Assembly (NCBI GenBank): GCA_937959095.1 | Contig: CALGLY010000364.1 | Span: 1 to 8,053, forward strand | Direction: 5' to 3' | Source: an uncultured Saprospiraceae bacterium | GTDB taxonomy: Bacteria; Bacteroidota; Bacteroidia; Chitinophagales; Saprospiraceae | Length of the DNA stretch: 8,053 bases | Shown: positions 1 to 6,631 of the stretch, piece after piece | Numbering within the stretch: position 1 is the first letter of the stretch | How the letters are laid out: every line of letters begins with the position of its first letter | Program-made: the position numbers and the translations under genes | The notes under the pieces: model-generated | What the model saw: the letters and a program-made list of their open reading frames with translations, nothing else | The model's database searches: none | Told to the model about the DNA's origin: nothing

Positions 1-751
1 TATTCAGCCCAATACCAAAATGATTGTGCTAGAAACTCCTTCCAATCCAGGGCTGCAACTTGTAAATCTAGAAAAGGTAGGCAAACTAGCCGAAAAGCAC
101 CAACTCATCCTGAATGTAGATAACTGTTTTGCTACGCCTTACATTCAGCAACCGATGCAATACGGCGCACATATCGTAACGCACTCAGGCACAAAATTCA
201 TGGATGGGCAAGGGCGTGTACTGGGTGGCATCATAGTAGGCAATAGTGAGCTGATAGAACAGATTCGCTTTTTCTGTCGGCACACCGGGCCAGCCCTTTC
301 CCCTTTCAATGCCTGGACACTCTCCAAAAGCCTAGAAACCTTACCCGTCCGCATGGAGCAGCATTGCAAAAACGCCCTAGCTCTAGCCGAATATTTAGAA
401 ACACAGCCTAAAGTACAGCGGGTGTTTTATCCCTTTTTGCCCTCGCATCCGCAGCACGAACTTGCTAAAAAGCAGATGCGCTTAGGCGGTGGCATTGTCA
501 CTTTTGAACTTGATGGTGGCACGGAGGAAGTGATGACTTTTTTGAATGGAATTAAGCTAATTTCTTTATCGTCCAATCTTGGCGATACGCGCACTATTGT
601 TACACATCCAGCTTCTACCACACATTCCAAATTAAGCGAAGCCGAACGCTTAGCTGTGGGTATTAGACCGAATTTGATTCGTATTTCAGTGGGTTTGGAG
701 CATATCGAGGATATAAAACAAGATGTAGGGCAAGCTTTGGAGGCTATTTGA
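1..751 (+). CDS. metZ: O-succinylhomoserine sulfhydrylase (Cys/Met metabolism PLP enzyme), 5'-truncated by window edge
   Basis: This is the C-terminal part of a cytosolic PLP enzyme of the Cys/Met metabolism family, which in this subgroup makes homocysteine from O-succinylhomoserine and sulfide. The frame is open to the left edge (first full codon at base 2, reading IQPNTKMIVLETPSNPG), so the ATG at 20 is internal and the true start lies outside. Numbering from that ATG, ETPSNP (5-10) is the family signature, D34 in VDNCFATP should pair with the PLP ring nitrogen, and K59 in HSGTKFMDGQGRVLGG should be the Schiff-base lysine. THPASTTH and LIRISVGLE near the end carry the usual substrate-binding arginine. 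VDNCF and DGQGR are more typical of MetZ than of cystathionine gamma-synthase or methionine gamma-lyase, which are the main alternatives. Family membership is near certain; the exact reaction is inferred. A long hairpin starts 2 nt after the TGA. Confidence 0.88.
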   Translation, partial: IQPNTKMIVLETPSNPGLQLVNLEKVGKLAEKHQLILNVDNCFATPYIQQPMQYGAHIVTHSGTKFMDGQGRVLGGIIVGNSELIEQIRFFCRHTGPALSPFNAWTLSKSLETLPVRMEQHCKNALALAEYLETQPKVQRVFYPFLPSHPQHELAKKQMRLGGGIVTFELDGGTEEVMTFLNGIKLISLSSNLGDTRTIVTHPASTTHSKLSEAERLAVGIRPNLIRISVGLEHIEDIKQDVGQALEAI

Positions 752-1032
752 AAAATACTACCCTATTGCATCAATCCATAAATGATTTACGGGGTGATGC
801 AATAGGCAGTATTATTACTGGTATTAGAGAAAAAGAGCAAGGAAAATTGGTAGATTATTTTTTACCTGTTCTCTTACATTCCTAATATTTACACTTCCCC
901 CAAAAAAACTTTTTTGTGAATGTCCCTAAAAATACCGACATTATCTTGCCGAACTCTAGTGGCTATATCAAAAATTACACTTTAAATACTTTTTTCAATT
1001 GGCTAAAGTCCAGTTTAGTATCTAATCAGTAA
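748..1032 (+). pseudogene. Possible decayed reading frame
   Basis: One frame stays open from the end of metZ to TAA at 1030-1032 apart from a single TAA at 883-885. It has no ATG; the only candidate starts are TTG at 748 and GTG at 916. The translation includes GIREKEQGKLVDYFLPVL before the stop and NVPKNTDIILPNSSGYIKNY after it, which reads more like protein than random AT-rich sequence. I recognise no family, and the first part coincides with the hairpin at 754-813. This may be a gene relic or chance. Confidence 0.2.
754..813. repeat. Long hairpin directly behind metZ
   Basis: Arms 754-773 and 795-813 are complementary over about 19 bp with one mismatch and one bulged base; the core CCTATTGCATCA / TGATGCAATAGG is perfect. 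The loop is about 21 nt. No T-tract follows on either side, so it is not a textbook intrinsic terminator, but it could protect or end the metZ transcript. A small second palindrome, CAGTA-TTAT-TACTG (807-820), overlaps its right edge. Confidence 0.65.
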
Positions 1033-1033
1033 T

Positions 1034-1059
1034 ATTCTGCACAAATATGGCAGAATTTT
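1034..1059 (+). terminator. Weak hairpin with short T run
   Basis: ATTCTGC (1034-1040) and GCAGAAT (1050-1056) form a 7-bp perfect stem with a 9-nt loop, followed by TTT. The short T run makes it a weak terminator candidate. It closes the possibly decayed frame that ends at 1032. Confidence 0.3.
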
Positions 1060-1108
1060 AAGTTCAAGTTCAAGCGCAAGTTCAATTTATAATTTTGCAC
1101 TTGCACTT
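1060..1108. repeat. Hexamer tandem repeat with inverted counterpart
   Basis: Four hexamers run from 1060 to 1083: AAGTTC, AAGTTC, AAGCGC, AAGTTC. After a short AT spacer, TTGCACTTGCACTT (1095-1108) is the reverse complement of two AAGTGC units. Tandem short units repeated in inverted orientation can fold into a hairpin, and the same architecture recurs with other units elsewhere in the window. A separate small hairpin, CTGGC-TTC-GCCAG, follows at 1116-1128. Confidence 0.6.
1090..1097 (+). promoter_or_regulatory. Candidate Bacteroidota -7 box
   Basis: TAATTTTG matches the TAnnTTTG -7 consensus of Bacteroidota housekeeping promoters and lies 78 nt upstream of the GTG start of the membrane protein. 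I see no TTG -33 box at the usual distance, and the site sits inside the hexamer repeat, so it is tentative. Confidence 0.25.
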
Positions 1109-1175
1109 TATGGTACTGGCTTCGCCAGGTTAGGGAATAGGTAAGAAATAACCTACCCCCTTATAATAGAACACA

Positions 1176-2492
1176 GTGGAAAAAACTACATCTAAACCTG
1201 CTTGGTTGGCGCAGCTCGAAACAGAAAGCTGGCAAGCCGAATTGGTAATTTCAGGAATTGCTATTTTTGCATCTACCTTCTTACCTGGCTTGGTAGATAA
1301 TTTGGCTGCTTTTTGCTTAGTGAGTATCCCTCCAGAAGATGCCGCCTTATTTCAGTTTGTTTTTATGTTTTTCCATTTTGGCACCTATTGCATTATAGGA
1401 GGTTTGGTATTACACTTTACATTACGTGCTTTCTGGATAGGTATGATTGGGTTCAATTCCGTTTTCCCGAAAGGCATTGATACGGAATATGAAGGCTATT
1501 ATAGCAAATATTATACACAGAAAACAGCCGAGCATCTGCCTTCCAATGCTAATAATATGATTCAAAATTTGGATCATTTTTGCAGTACTATATTTGCAAT
1601 TACAGCTTCTTTACTGATGGTATTTTTTGCATTTGCACTAAATATAGGTATCCTTTACTTACTAAAATTATTCTTATCTCTATTTTTACCCGATAGCATA
1701 TGGCAATATGTAGGCTATGGAATTTTGACTGTTTTATTTTTATCTTGTATAGTTATGATCGTCCTAAATCTCGATCGTTTCAAAAAGAATGATAAAGCGC
1801 AACATGTTTTTTATCGAATCGGTAGAATCACGGGCTTAAGCATGCACGTTTTTTATCGTCCTAGCCAGTATATCATAATGACGATTTTCACTTCCGAATC
1901 TGCACAAAAATACATGTCCTATTTCGTAGTGGTATACCTTCTTTCAAGTTTTTCTATGGGGCTTTCATTGGTTGATACGAACTTTCAATATTTCACTAAT
2001 TACAGCCCAGAAGCGGGTTATATGCACGATTTTAACCGACCAGATAAAGTAATTCCTGCGCATTACGCAAATCTCCGAAGCGAAGAAGAAGGACGTATTC
2101 TTTCTGCCATATTAGAAAGTGACAAAATAACAGGTGAACAATTTGAATTATTTGTGCCAAGATTTTTTAATGAAAGAAAACTATACAAAACTTGCATTGA
2201 TGAACTTGATACATCGAATAACATTTCCAAGGAAGAAGAGAGACGTTTAAAGTACCAACAACGCTTGAAATGCTATAAACAATACCACCACTTCACCATC
2301 AATGGAGTGCCTGTGCAGCCGCTAAGTATATTAGTAATGAATCATCCTAATAGAGGTGAAAGCGGGATTCAAGTACAATTTTCTACACAGAATTTGCAAA
2401 AAGGCGAAAATATAATCCGTATAGAGAAACGACATTTAGAAACCAATGAATTATTTCGCAAAATTGCAATCCCATTTCAGTTTATTGACTGA
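1176..2492 (+). CDS. Multi-pass inner-membrane protein of unknown function
   Basis: This is a 438-residue protein I cannot assign to a named family. It starts at GTG: an in-frame TAG at 1167-1169 excludes anything further upstream, and the next Met is deep in the first hydrophobic region. Hydrophobic stretches suggest about five membrane spans: roughly 22-48, 57-82, 136-171 (long, possibly kinked or re-entrant), 177-198 and 246-266. Residues 85-135 form a polar loop rich in Tyr. The C-terminal 170 residues are soluble and charged and end in a beta-rich pattern, GENIIRIEKRH...IPFQF, resembling an edge-strand Ig-like fold. The N-terminal WLAQLETESWQAELVISG has an amphipathic, conserved look. 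There is no signal peptide, ATP-binding motif or obvious catalytic motif. The pseudouridine synthase follows after 55 nt, so the two may share a transcript. A receptor, transporter-accessory or envelope role is possible but not shown by the sequence. Confidence 0.85.
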   Translation: MEKTTSKPAWLAQLETESWQAELVISGIAIFASTFLPGLVDNLAAFCLVSIPPEDAALFQFVFMFFHFGTYCIIGGLVLHFTLRAFWIGMIGFNSVFPKGIDTEYEGYYSKYYTQKTAEHLPSNANNMIQNLDHFCSTIFAITASLLMVFFAFALNIGILYLLKLFLSLFLPDSIWQYVGYGILTVLFLSCIVMIVLNLDRFKKNDKAQHVFYRIGRITGLSMHVFYRPSQYIIMTIFTSESAQKYMSYFVVVYLLSSFSMGLSLVDTNFQYFTNYSPEAGYMHDFNRPDKVIPAHYANLRSEEEGRILSAILESDKITGEQFELFVPRFFNERKLYKTCIDELDTSNNISKEEERRLKYQQRLKCYKQYHHFTINGVPVQPLSILVMNHPNRGESGIQVQFSTQNLQKGENIIRIEKRHLETNELFRKIAIPFQFID

Positions 2493-2547
2493 TGGGATAA
2501 AGAATATTCCTCTACTCTTCTGCTCTAAAAATTGAACGAAAAAGACA

Positions 2548-3345
2548 ATGAAAAAAAAGCATACGACAAGAAAATTCACGAACAAAACTACCACGCCTGC
2601 GAAGCAGCAAAAACACAAAAGCACCGAGAAAGTAGAAGGAATGCGCCTGAATAAATACATCGCGCATTGTGGCATTTGTTCGCGGAGAGAAGCTGCCGAA
2701 TTGGTAAAAACAGGCGAGATAAAAGTAAATGGAAATGTCTTGATAGAACCTTGGTATCAGATACAAGAGGGCGATAAAGTAGAGTATAAAGGCAAACAAC
2801 TACAACCCGAAGTACATAAAATTTATGTACTGATGAATAAACCCAAAAACGCCATCACCACCGTAAGTGATGACCGAAACCGCCGCACCGTGCTAGATAT
2901 AATCGGGACAAAAGTAGAGGAACGTATTTTCCCTGTTGGTCGATTGGATAGGGCAACCGTTGGGCTGCTGCTACTGACCAATGATGGCGATTTGGCAAAT
3001 AAATTGGCACATCCTAGTTATCAAGTCCAAAAAATATACCACGTTACGCTAGATAGAGACGTAAAACAAGCGCACATAGATGCTATTCGCGCAGGCATCA
3101 CACTAGAAGATGGTCCTGTTCCTGTGGATATAGTGAATTACGCAAAAGGCAAGCAAAACGAAGTGATGATTGAAATCCATATTGGACGAAATCGCATTGT
3201 TCGTCGTATTTTTGAACACTTCCATTATGAAGTTAAAAAACTGGATAGAACCTACTACGCAGGACTCACTAAAAAAGACCTTCCGCGCGGAAATTTTCGA
3301 TATTTGACCGAACGCGAAGTCATTATGCTAAAACACTTCACTTAA
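2548..3345 (+). CDS. rluB: 23S rRNA pseudouridine synthase, RsuA/RluB family
   Basis: This 265-residue enzyme isomerises a uridine in rRNA to pseudouridine. Residues 1-31 are a Lys/Thr-rich basic tail that may be disordered. Residues 32-90 are an S4 RNA-binding domain (MRLNKYIAHCGICSRREAAE). The catalytic domain begins at about 92 and carries GRLDRATVGLLLLTNDG at 131-147, where D134 is the expected catalytic aspartate. The later blocks YHVTLDR and GRNRIVRRIFEHF are also typical of the RsuA/RluB/RluE/RluF group. S4 plus catalytic domain without a long C-terminal extension best fits RluB (position 2605 in E. coli 23S rRNA), but RsuA- or RluF-like specificity cannot be excluded. The ATG at 2548 is the first in frame; the ATG at 2641 would give only the conserved core and is the alternative start. 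A palindromic element begins at the last base of the stop codon. Confidence 0.92.
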   Translation: MKKKHTTRKFTNKTTTPAKQQKHKSTEKVEGMRLNKYIAHCGICSRREAAELVKTGEIKVNGNVLIEPWYQIQEGDKVEYKGKQLQPEVHKIYVLMNKPKNAITTVSDDRNRRTVLDIIGTKVEERIFPVGRLDRATVGLLLLTNDGDLANKLAHPSYQVQKIYHVTLDRDVKQAHIDAIRAGITLEDGPVPVDIVNYAKGKQNEVMIEIHIGRNRIVRRIFEHFHYEVKKLDRTYYAGLTKKDLPRGNFRYLTEREVIMLKHFT

Positions 3346-3488
3346 AACGGTGGACGGAAGACGGACGGCTTCGCCTTGACGGATTTTTTTCTGAAAGAAA
3401 AAAACACTTTTTAGCCCCCGTCAAACCTGCAAAGCAGATGTCCGTTTCCCGTCAAGCGAAGCGACCCTGAAGGCAAAGCCGACCGTTT
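3345..3488. repeat. Complex inverted-repeat element with ACGGA units
   Basis: The left arm (3345-3382) and right arm (3449-3488) share complementary ends: AAACGGT pairs with ACCGTTT and CTTGACGG with CCGTCAAG, with related GGCTTYGCCTT blocks between. The left arm contains GGACGGAAGACGGACGG, a roughly 7-bp tandem unit. The region between holds further palindromes: TTGACGG (3376-3382) with CCGTCAA (3418-3424), a perfect 9-bp stem TTTTTTTCT-gaa-AGAAAAAAA (3384-3404), and CTGC-AAA-GCAG (3428-3438). It begins on the final base of the rluB stop codon. It looks like an extragenic repeat rather than a gene. Confidence 0.65.
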
Positions 3489-3536
3489 GGACGTTACTTC
3501 ATTGCCCCTATTCAGTCCAAACAAGGCTGTTTTTTT
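3485..3536 (+). terminator. Candidate terminator with competing hairpin
   Basis: CAGTC-caaacaa-GGCTG (3513-3529, one G-U pair) is followed at once by seven T residues (3530-3536), a modest intrinsic terminator for the rluB transcript. GTTTGGAC (3485-3492) and GTCCAAAC (3515-3522) form a perfect 8-bp alternative stem that would block it. Such competition resembles attenuation, but no leader gene is visible here, so it may be incidental. Confidence 0.35.
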
Positions 3537-3562
3537 ATGTCAAACTGCAAAATTGTTAGTAG

Positions 3563-3578
3563 TTTCGCGGAAGCGAAA
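3563..3578. repeat. Short perfect hairpin TTTCGC-GGAA-GCGAAA
   Basis: A 6-bp stem with a GGAA tetraloop lies between the two large elements of this spacer. It has no T-tract and no assigned role. Confidence 0.4.
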
Positions 3579-3618
3579 GGCTATTTTAATTTGAGCAAAT
3601 AATTATATCAAATCTATA

Positions 3619-3784
3619 TTTTTAGTACTGTGAACGCAGAGACGCGGAGACGCAGAGTTTTTTATAATATATATATGGATTTTCCTAGTTAGCGATTTAA
3701 TACTATTTTTAGAAAATTCGCCGAATCGAACTAAGCAAATTGCATTAAAAAAACTCTGCGTCCCCGCGTTCACAATACTAAAAA
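3619..3784. repeat. 166-bp inverted-repeat element with GCAGAGAC units
   Basis: The left arm (3619-3663) and right arm (3747-3784) match as inverted repeats over nearly their whole length: T-rich end, TAGTA, TGTGAACGC, GACGCAGAG, T run. The left arm carries one additional 8-bp unit (GCAGAGAC GCGGAGAC GCAGAG), plus a C/T difference and an A/G difference. The 83-bp centre is AT-rich with no reading frame worth calling. The right arm ends 28 nt before the antiporter ATG, so any promoter for that gene lies within or just beside the element. Confidence 0.75.
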
Positions 3785-3812
3785 CAAGGATTGAATTATT
3801 CATAATAATACT

Positions 3813-5693
3813 ATGTTAGAACTCGCCGCAATTATTGTATTAGGGATAGCTGCACAATGGATTGCTTGGCGCATCAAGGTGCCAGCCATTCTTCCATTGA
3901 TTTTGATAGGACTCATTGTAGGGCCACTTTCCGAATTTTGGTATCCCGGACATGGAGACCACAAGCTCTTTCTACAACCCATTTACGATGGACATTATGG
4001 GCTTTTCCCTGGCAAAAGCCTCTTTTATTTTGTAGCACTCTCCATAGGTATCATCCTTTTTGAAGGCGGATTGACCCTGAAACGGGAAGAAATACAGGAA
4101 ACAGGCAAGGCCATTGGGCGACTGATTTCGCTGGGGTCGCTGGTTACCTTCATTGGTGCAGGCTTGGCAGCGCACTATATGATGGACTTAAGTTGGTCGA
4201 TTTCTTTTCTTTTCTCTTCGCTTATCATAGTAACTGGCCCGACGGTAATTGCACCGATTCTCCAGAATGTCCCCCTCACACGCAATGTAGCCACGGTGCT
4301 AAAGTGGGAAGGTATCTTGATTGATCCTATTGGGGCTTTGACGGCGGTTTTGGTCTTTGGATTCATCAATTCTGGCGAAGGACTCGGCTTCACCTCACAT
4401 GCAGTAGAGGAGTTTTTACGGATATTATTTATAGGCTTAGGCGTGGGGATAGCGATGGCATATGGATTCTTTTATATGCTTAAATATGACCTCGTTCCGC
4501 ATTTTCTGCTCAATGTCTTCACACTCGCTTGGGTGATTATGGCCTTTGCATTATCCGATGTATTAGCGCATGAATCAGGTCTTTTGACGGTAGTAGTGAT
4601 GGGAATTGTGCTTGCCAATTTAGATGTACCGCGCATCAAAGAGATTCTGTTTTTCAAAGAATCCTTGAGTATATTGCTTATTTCTATCCTCTTCATTTTG
4701 CTTTCTGCGAATATCAGTATGGCGGATTTACAGTTGCTTGCCGATTGGCGTTGCATTGCCCTATTCGCAACGGTGGTGTTTGTATTGCGTCCTATGTCGG
4801 TCTTTTTAAGTACGACAGATTCCGCGCTTTCCACCAACGAAAAGCTCTTCGTATCTTGGGTAGGCCCACGTGGTATTGTGGCAGCGGGTATTGCGTCTCT
4901 TTTTGGTTTGGAATTGGCACACGATGGCGTTCCTGGTGCAGAATATATCACCCCTTTGGTGTTTATGATTGTGCTAGGTACAGTAGTTATTAATGCGACG
5001 ACAGCAAAGTTAATTGCACGCTTGTTAGGTGTAATTCAAGAATCTTCACGCGGTATTTTGATTGTAGGAGCAAATAACTTGGCAAAGATTGTTGGAAAAT
5101 ATTTCCAAGAAAATAATCGCCACGTAGTTATAGTAGACAACAATCCTAATAATGTAGAAAACATGAAGCAAGCTGGGCTAAATGCCATTCAAGCGAATGT
5201 TTTTCAAGATGACTTAACCGACCAGATAGATTTAGTAGATATTGGCTACTTGATGGCTGTGACGAGTAGTTCGGATGTGAATAATTATGCCGTTAAGAAG
5301 TATAAAAAACTCTTCGGCGAGCAAGGTGCATTTCGATTATTAGGCGAAAGTGAAACACGCCTAGCAAAAGCTGCGCTGCCACAAACGAACATTCTTTCCT
5401 ATCAGGATGACTTCTTGCAATTGGCGAGTATTATTCGAGATTATCCAGAAATACACGAAGTACATGCAGCTTCTTTGGAGCATCTCAAAAATCTTTTGGC
5501 AGCTATGTCGAATGAGAAAAAACGCGCTCCTTTGTTCCTAAAAGATACACATGGAATCAATGTTATTCCACCTGATTTGGAGGCGATAGAAATAGAAGAA
5601 GCAGAAGGCATTACCTTGGCTTATATGGGCAAGCCGCTTGAAAAAGAAGAGTCTAAAAAGTTAGAAACGGTAGAAGTGGACGATGGACATTAG
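3813..5693 (+). CDS. CPA1-type cation/proton antiporter with C-terminal TrkA-N (RCK) domain
   Basis: This is a 626-residue inner-membrane antiporter that exchanges Na+ or K+ for H+, combined with a regulatory nucleotide-binding domain. Residues 1 to about 405 are rich in hydrophobic segments consistent with a full CPA antiporter core. Motifs include FEGGLTL (83-89), TGPTVIAPIL (141-150) at the unwound ion-site helix, WEGILIDPIGA (165-175) with D171 as the likely transport carboxylate, and GPRGIVAAG (351-359) with a conserved Arg. Residues 413-510 form a Rossmann-like TrkA-N domain: ILIVGANNLAKIVGKYF, then VVIVDNNPNN, where the acidic residue should bind the ribose of NAD(H). Residues 540-626 are less conserved and end in a Glu/Lys-rich tail. 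NhaP- and KefB-like proteins are the nearest relatives; ion specificity cannot be read from sequence. The ATG at 3813 gives a complete first helix. No SD is visible. Confidence 0.9.
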   Translation: MLELAAIIVLGIAAQWIAWRIKVPAILPLILIGLIVGPLSEFWYPGHGDHKLFLQPIYDGHYGLFPGKSLFYFVALSIGIILFEGGLTLKREEIQETGKAIGRLISLGSLVTFIGAGLAAHYMMDLSWSISFLFSSLIIVTGPTVIAPILQNVPLTRNVATVLKWEGILIDPIGALTAVLVFGFINSGEGLGFTSHAVEEFLRILFIGLGVGIAMAYGFFYMLKYDLVPHFLLNVFTLAWVIMAFALSDVLAHESGLLTVVVMGIVLANLDVPRIKEILFFKESLSILLISILFILLSANISMADLQLLADWRCIALFATVVFVLRPMSVFLSTTDSALSTNEKLFVSWVGPRGIVAAGIASLFGLELAHDGVPGAEYITPLVFMIVLGTVVINATTAKLIARLLGVIQESSRGILIVGANNLAKIVGKYFQENNRHVVIVDNNPNNVENMKQAGLNAIQANVFQDDLTDQIDLVDIGYLMAVTSSSDVNNYAVKKYKKLFGEQGAFRLLGESETRLAKAALPQTNILSYQDDFLQLASIIRDYPEIHEVHAASLEHLKNLLAAMSNEKKRAPLFLKDTHGINVIPPDLEAIEIEEAEGITLAYMGKPLEKEESKKLETVEVDDGH

Positions 5694-5702
5694 AATGGGG
5701 CA

Positions 5703-5787
5703 ATGTTTTAATGCGATAATGCGGGAATTCGATAATTATTATCACATTTCCGCATTATCACATTGTAGCATTATCGCATTAAAACAT
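5703..5787. repeat. Composite palindrome of five 16-bp units
   Basis: The outer arms ATGTTTTAATGCGATAATGC (5703-5722) and its exact reverse complement (5768-5787) are a perfect 20-bp inverted repeat. Inside, three tandem 16-bp units of consensus ATTATCRCATTnnnnC start at 5738, 5754 and 5770, and two inverted units occupy 5705-5720 and 5721-5736. GATAATGCGG (5715-5724) can pair with CCGCATTATC (5750-5759) instead, so two alternative folds compete. GATAAT-T-ATTATC lies at the centre (5731-5743). The element fills the gap between the antiporter stop (9 nt before) and the SRAP start (8 nt after). Confidence 0.85.
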
Positions 5788-5795
5788 AAAAAAGC

Positions 5796-6473
5796 ATGTG
5801 CGGACGCTATTCGTTAGTAGCATCAGAAGAGAAAGTGGCGCAGCAGTTTGGCGCGCTTCACTTAAGCAAAGGGCTACGAGCAAGTTATAATATTGCTCCT
5901 ACGCAGCAAGCCCATGCCATCACGAATGATGCGCCTGATGAATTGCAATATTTGATTTGGGGACTGATTCCGCATTGGTCTAAAAATGGACAAAACTCTG
6001 GTCGCCTCATCAATGCCCGTGCAGAAGGCATTGCTTCCACGCCTTCCTTTCGCCTTCCTATCCGCCAACGTCGCTGCTTGGTAATAGCGGACAGTTTTTA
6101 TGAATGGAGACGTATGGGAAGCGAAAAAATTCCACACCGTATTCTACTAAAAGACGGAGATCTTCTAGCCTTCGCAGGTATTTGGGATGCGTGGAATTTT
6201 AATGGAAATATCATTAAAAGCTTCTCTATCATTACGACTAGCCCCAATGCAGATATGGCACTCCTGCACAACCGAATGCCTGTCATTTTGAATAGTAAAG
6301 AAGAACAAGAACGCTGGTTGAGTAAGTTATCTTTAGATGAAGCGCTCACGATGCTCAACCCTGCTAAAGATGGAATTTTGACCGATTATGTCGTTTCACA
6401 AAAAGTAAATTCGGTACAAAACAACATACCTGAATTGCACTATCGCGTGCAGCCGCCCCCTACATTATTTTAA
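5796..6473 (+). CDS. SRAP-domain abasic-site processing protein (YedK/HMCES family)
   Basis: This 225-residue protein is a complete SOS-response-associated peptidase (SRAP) domain. Family members form a covalent thiazolidine link with abasic sites in single-stranded DNA and so shield them. The start is fixed by the invariant Met-Cys: after Met removal, C2 is the nucleophile (MCGRYSL). Other active-site residues are present: N32 in YNIAPTQ, N73/R75/E77 in LINARAEG, E103 in SFYEW, and H158 in LHNRMPVIL. WGLIPHW (55-61) is also a family signature. Length matches the usual 220-230 residues. It stands alone, with no imuB, dnaE2 or lexA beside it in this window and no recognisable SOS box upstream. 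Its 5' leader is essentially the 85-bp palindromic element, which ends 8 nt before the ATG, so the fold of that element could affect initiation. Confidence 0.95.
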   Translation: MCGRYSLVASEEKVAQQFGALHLSKGLRASYNIAPTQQAHAITNDAPDELQYLIWGLIPHWSKNGQNSGRLINARAEGIASTPSFRLPIRQRRCLVIADSFYEWRRMGSEKIPHRILLKDGDLLAFAGIWDAWNFNGNIIKSFSIITTSPNADMALLHNRMPVILNSKEEQERWLSKLSLDEALTMLNPAKDGILTDYVVSQKVNSVQNNIPELHYRVQPPPTLF

Positions 6474-6631
6474 ATTTATTTTTCCCTACCACTAATGAAT
6501 CCGTTAATGAATTCTCAAAAAATTGCACACGAATAGGAATAATAGTATCTTTCCACTCTATCATAATTTGTACCGTTCAAATAATACTAATCCACCTACT
6601 ATTAGTTCTGTTTTTGAACATTATTTCTAAC
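6474..6631. other. Short spacer before the secreted-protein gene
   Basis: This AT-rich spacer has an imperfect 12-bp direct repeat (CTAATGAATCCG / TTAATGAATTCT around 6494-6518) and a small stem ACTAAT (6586-6591) / ATTAGT (6601-6606) some 26 nt before the ATG. ATAATTTG near 6563-6570 is one step from the TAnnTTTG -7 consensus. I see no convincing terminator for the SRAP gene. Confidence 0.4.

Noticed and set aside
20..22. ATG at 20 as start of the sulfhydrylase
   Set aside because: The upstream codons continue the conserved family sequence to the window edge, so the N-terminal part is simply outside the window.
1162..1167. TATAAT just upstream of the GTG start
   Set aside because: It matches the sigma-70 -10 box, but Bacteroidota promoters use TAnnTTTG, and this would leave almost no leader; no -35 partner seen.
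3603..3803. 66-codon reading frame on the - strand
   Set aside because: It spans the inverted-repeat element, and its translation simply reflects both arms and the AT-rich centre; no protein features.
4472..4951. 159-codon reading frame on the - strand
   Set aside because: It lies wholly inside the antiporter gene, opposite its conserved membrane core; low-complexity Ser/Thr/Arg content typical of an antisense shadow.
5705..5785. Regular 16-bp units considered as a CRISPR array
   Set aside because: The units are too short, have no unique spacers, and two of the five are inverted; no cas genes nearby.
6614..6631. TTG at 6614 as start of the secreted protein
   Set aside because: It adds six residues before the signal peptide; the ATG at 6632 or 6638 gives a normal Sec signal.
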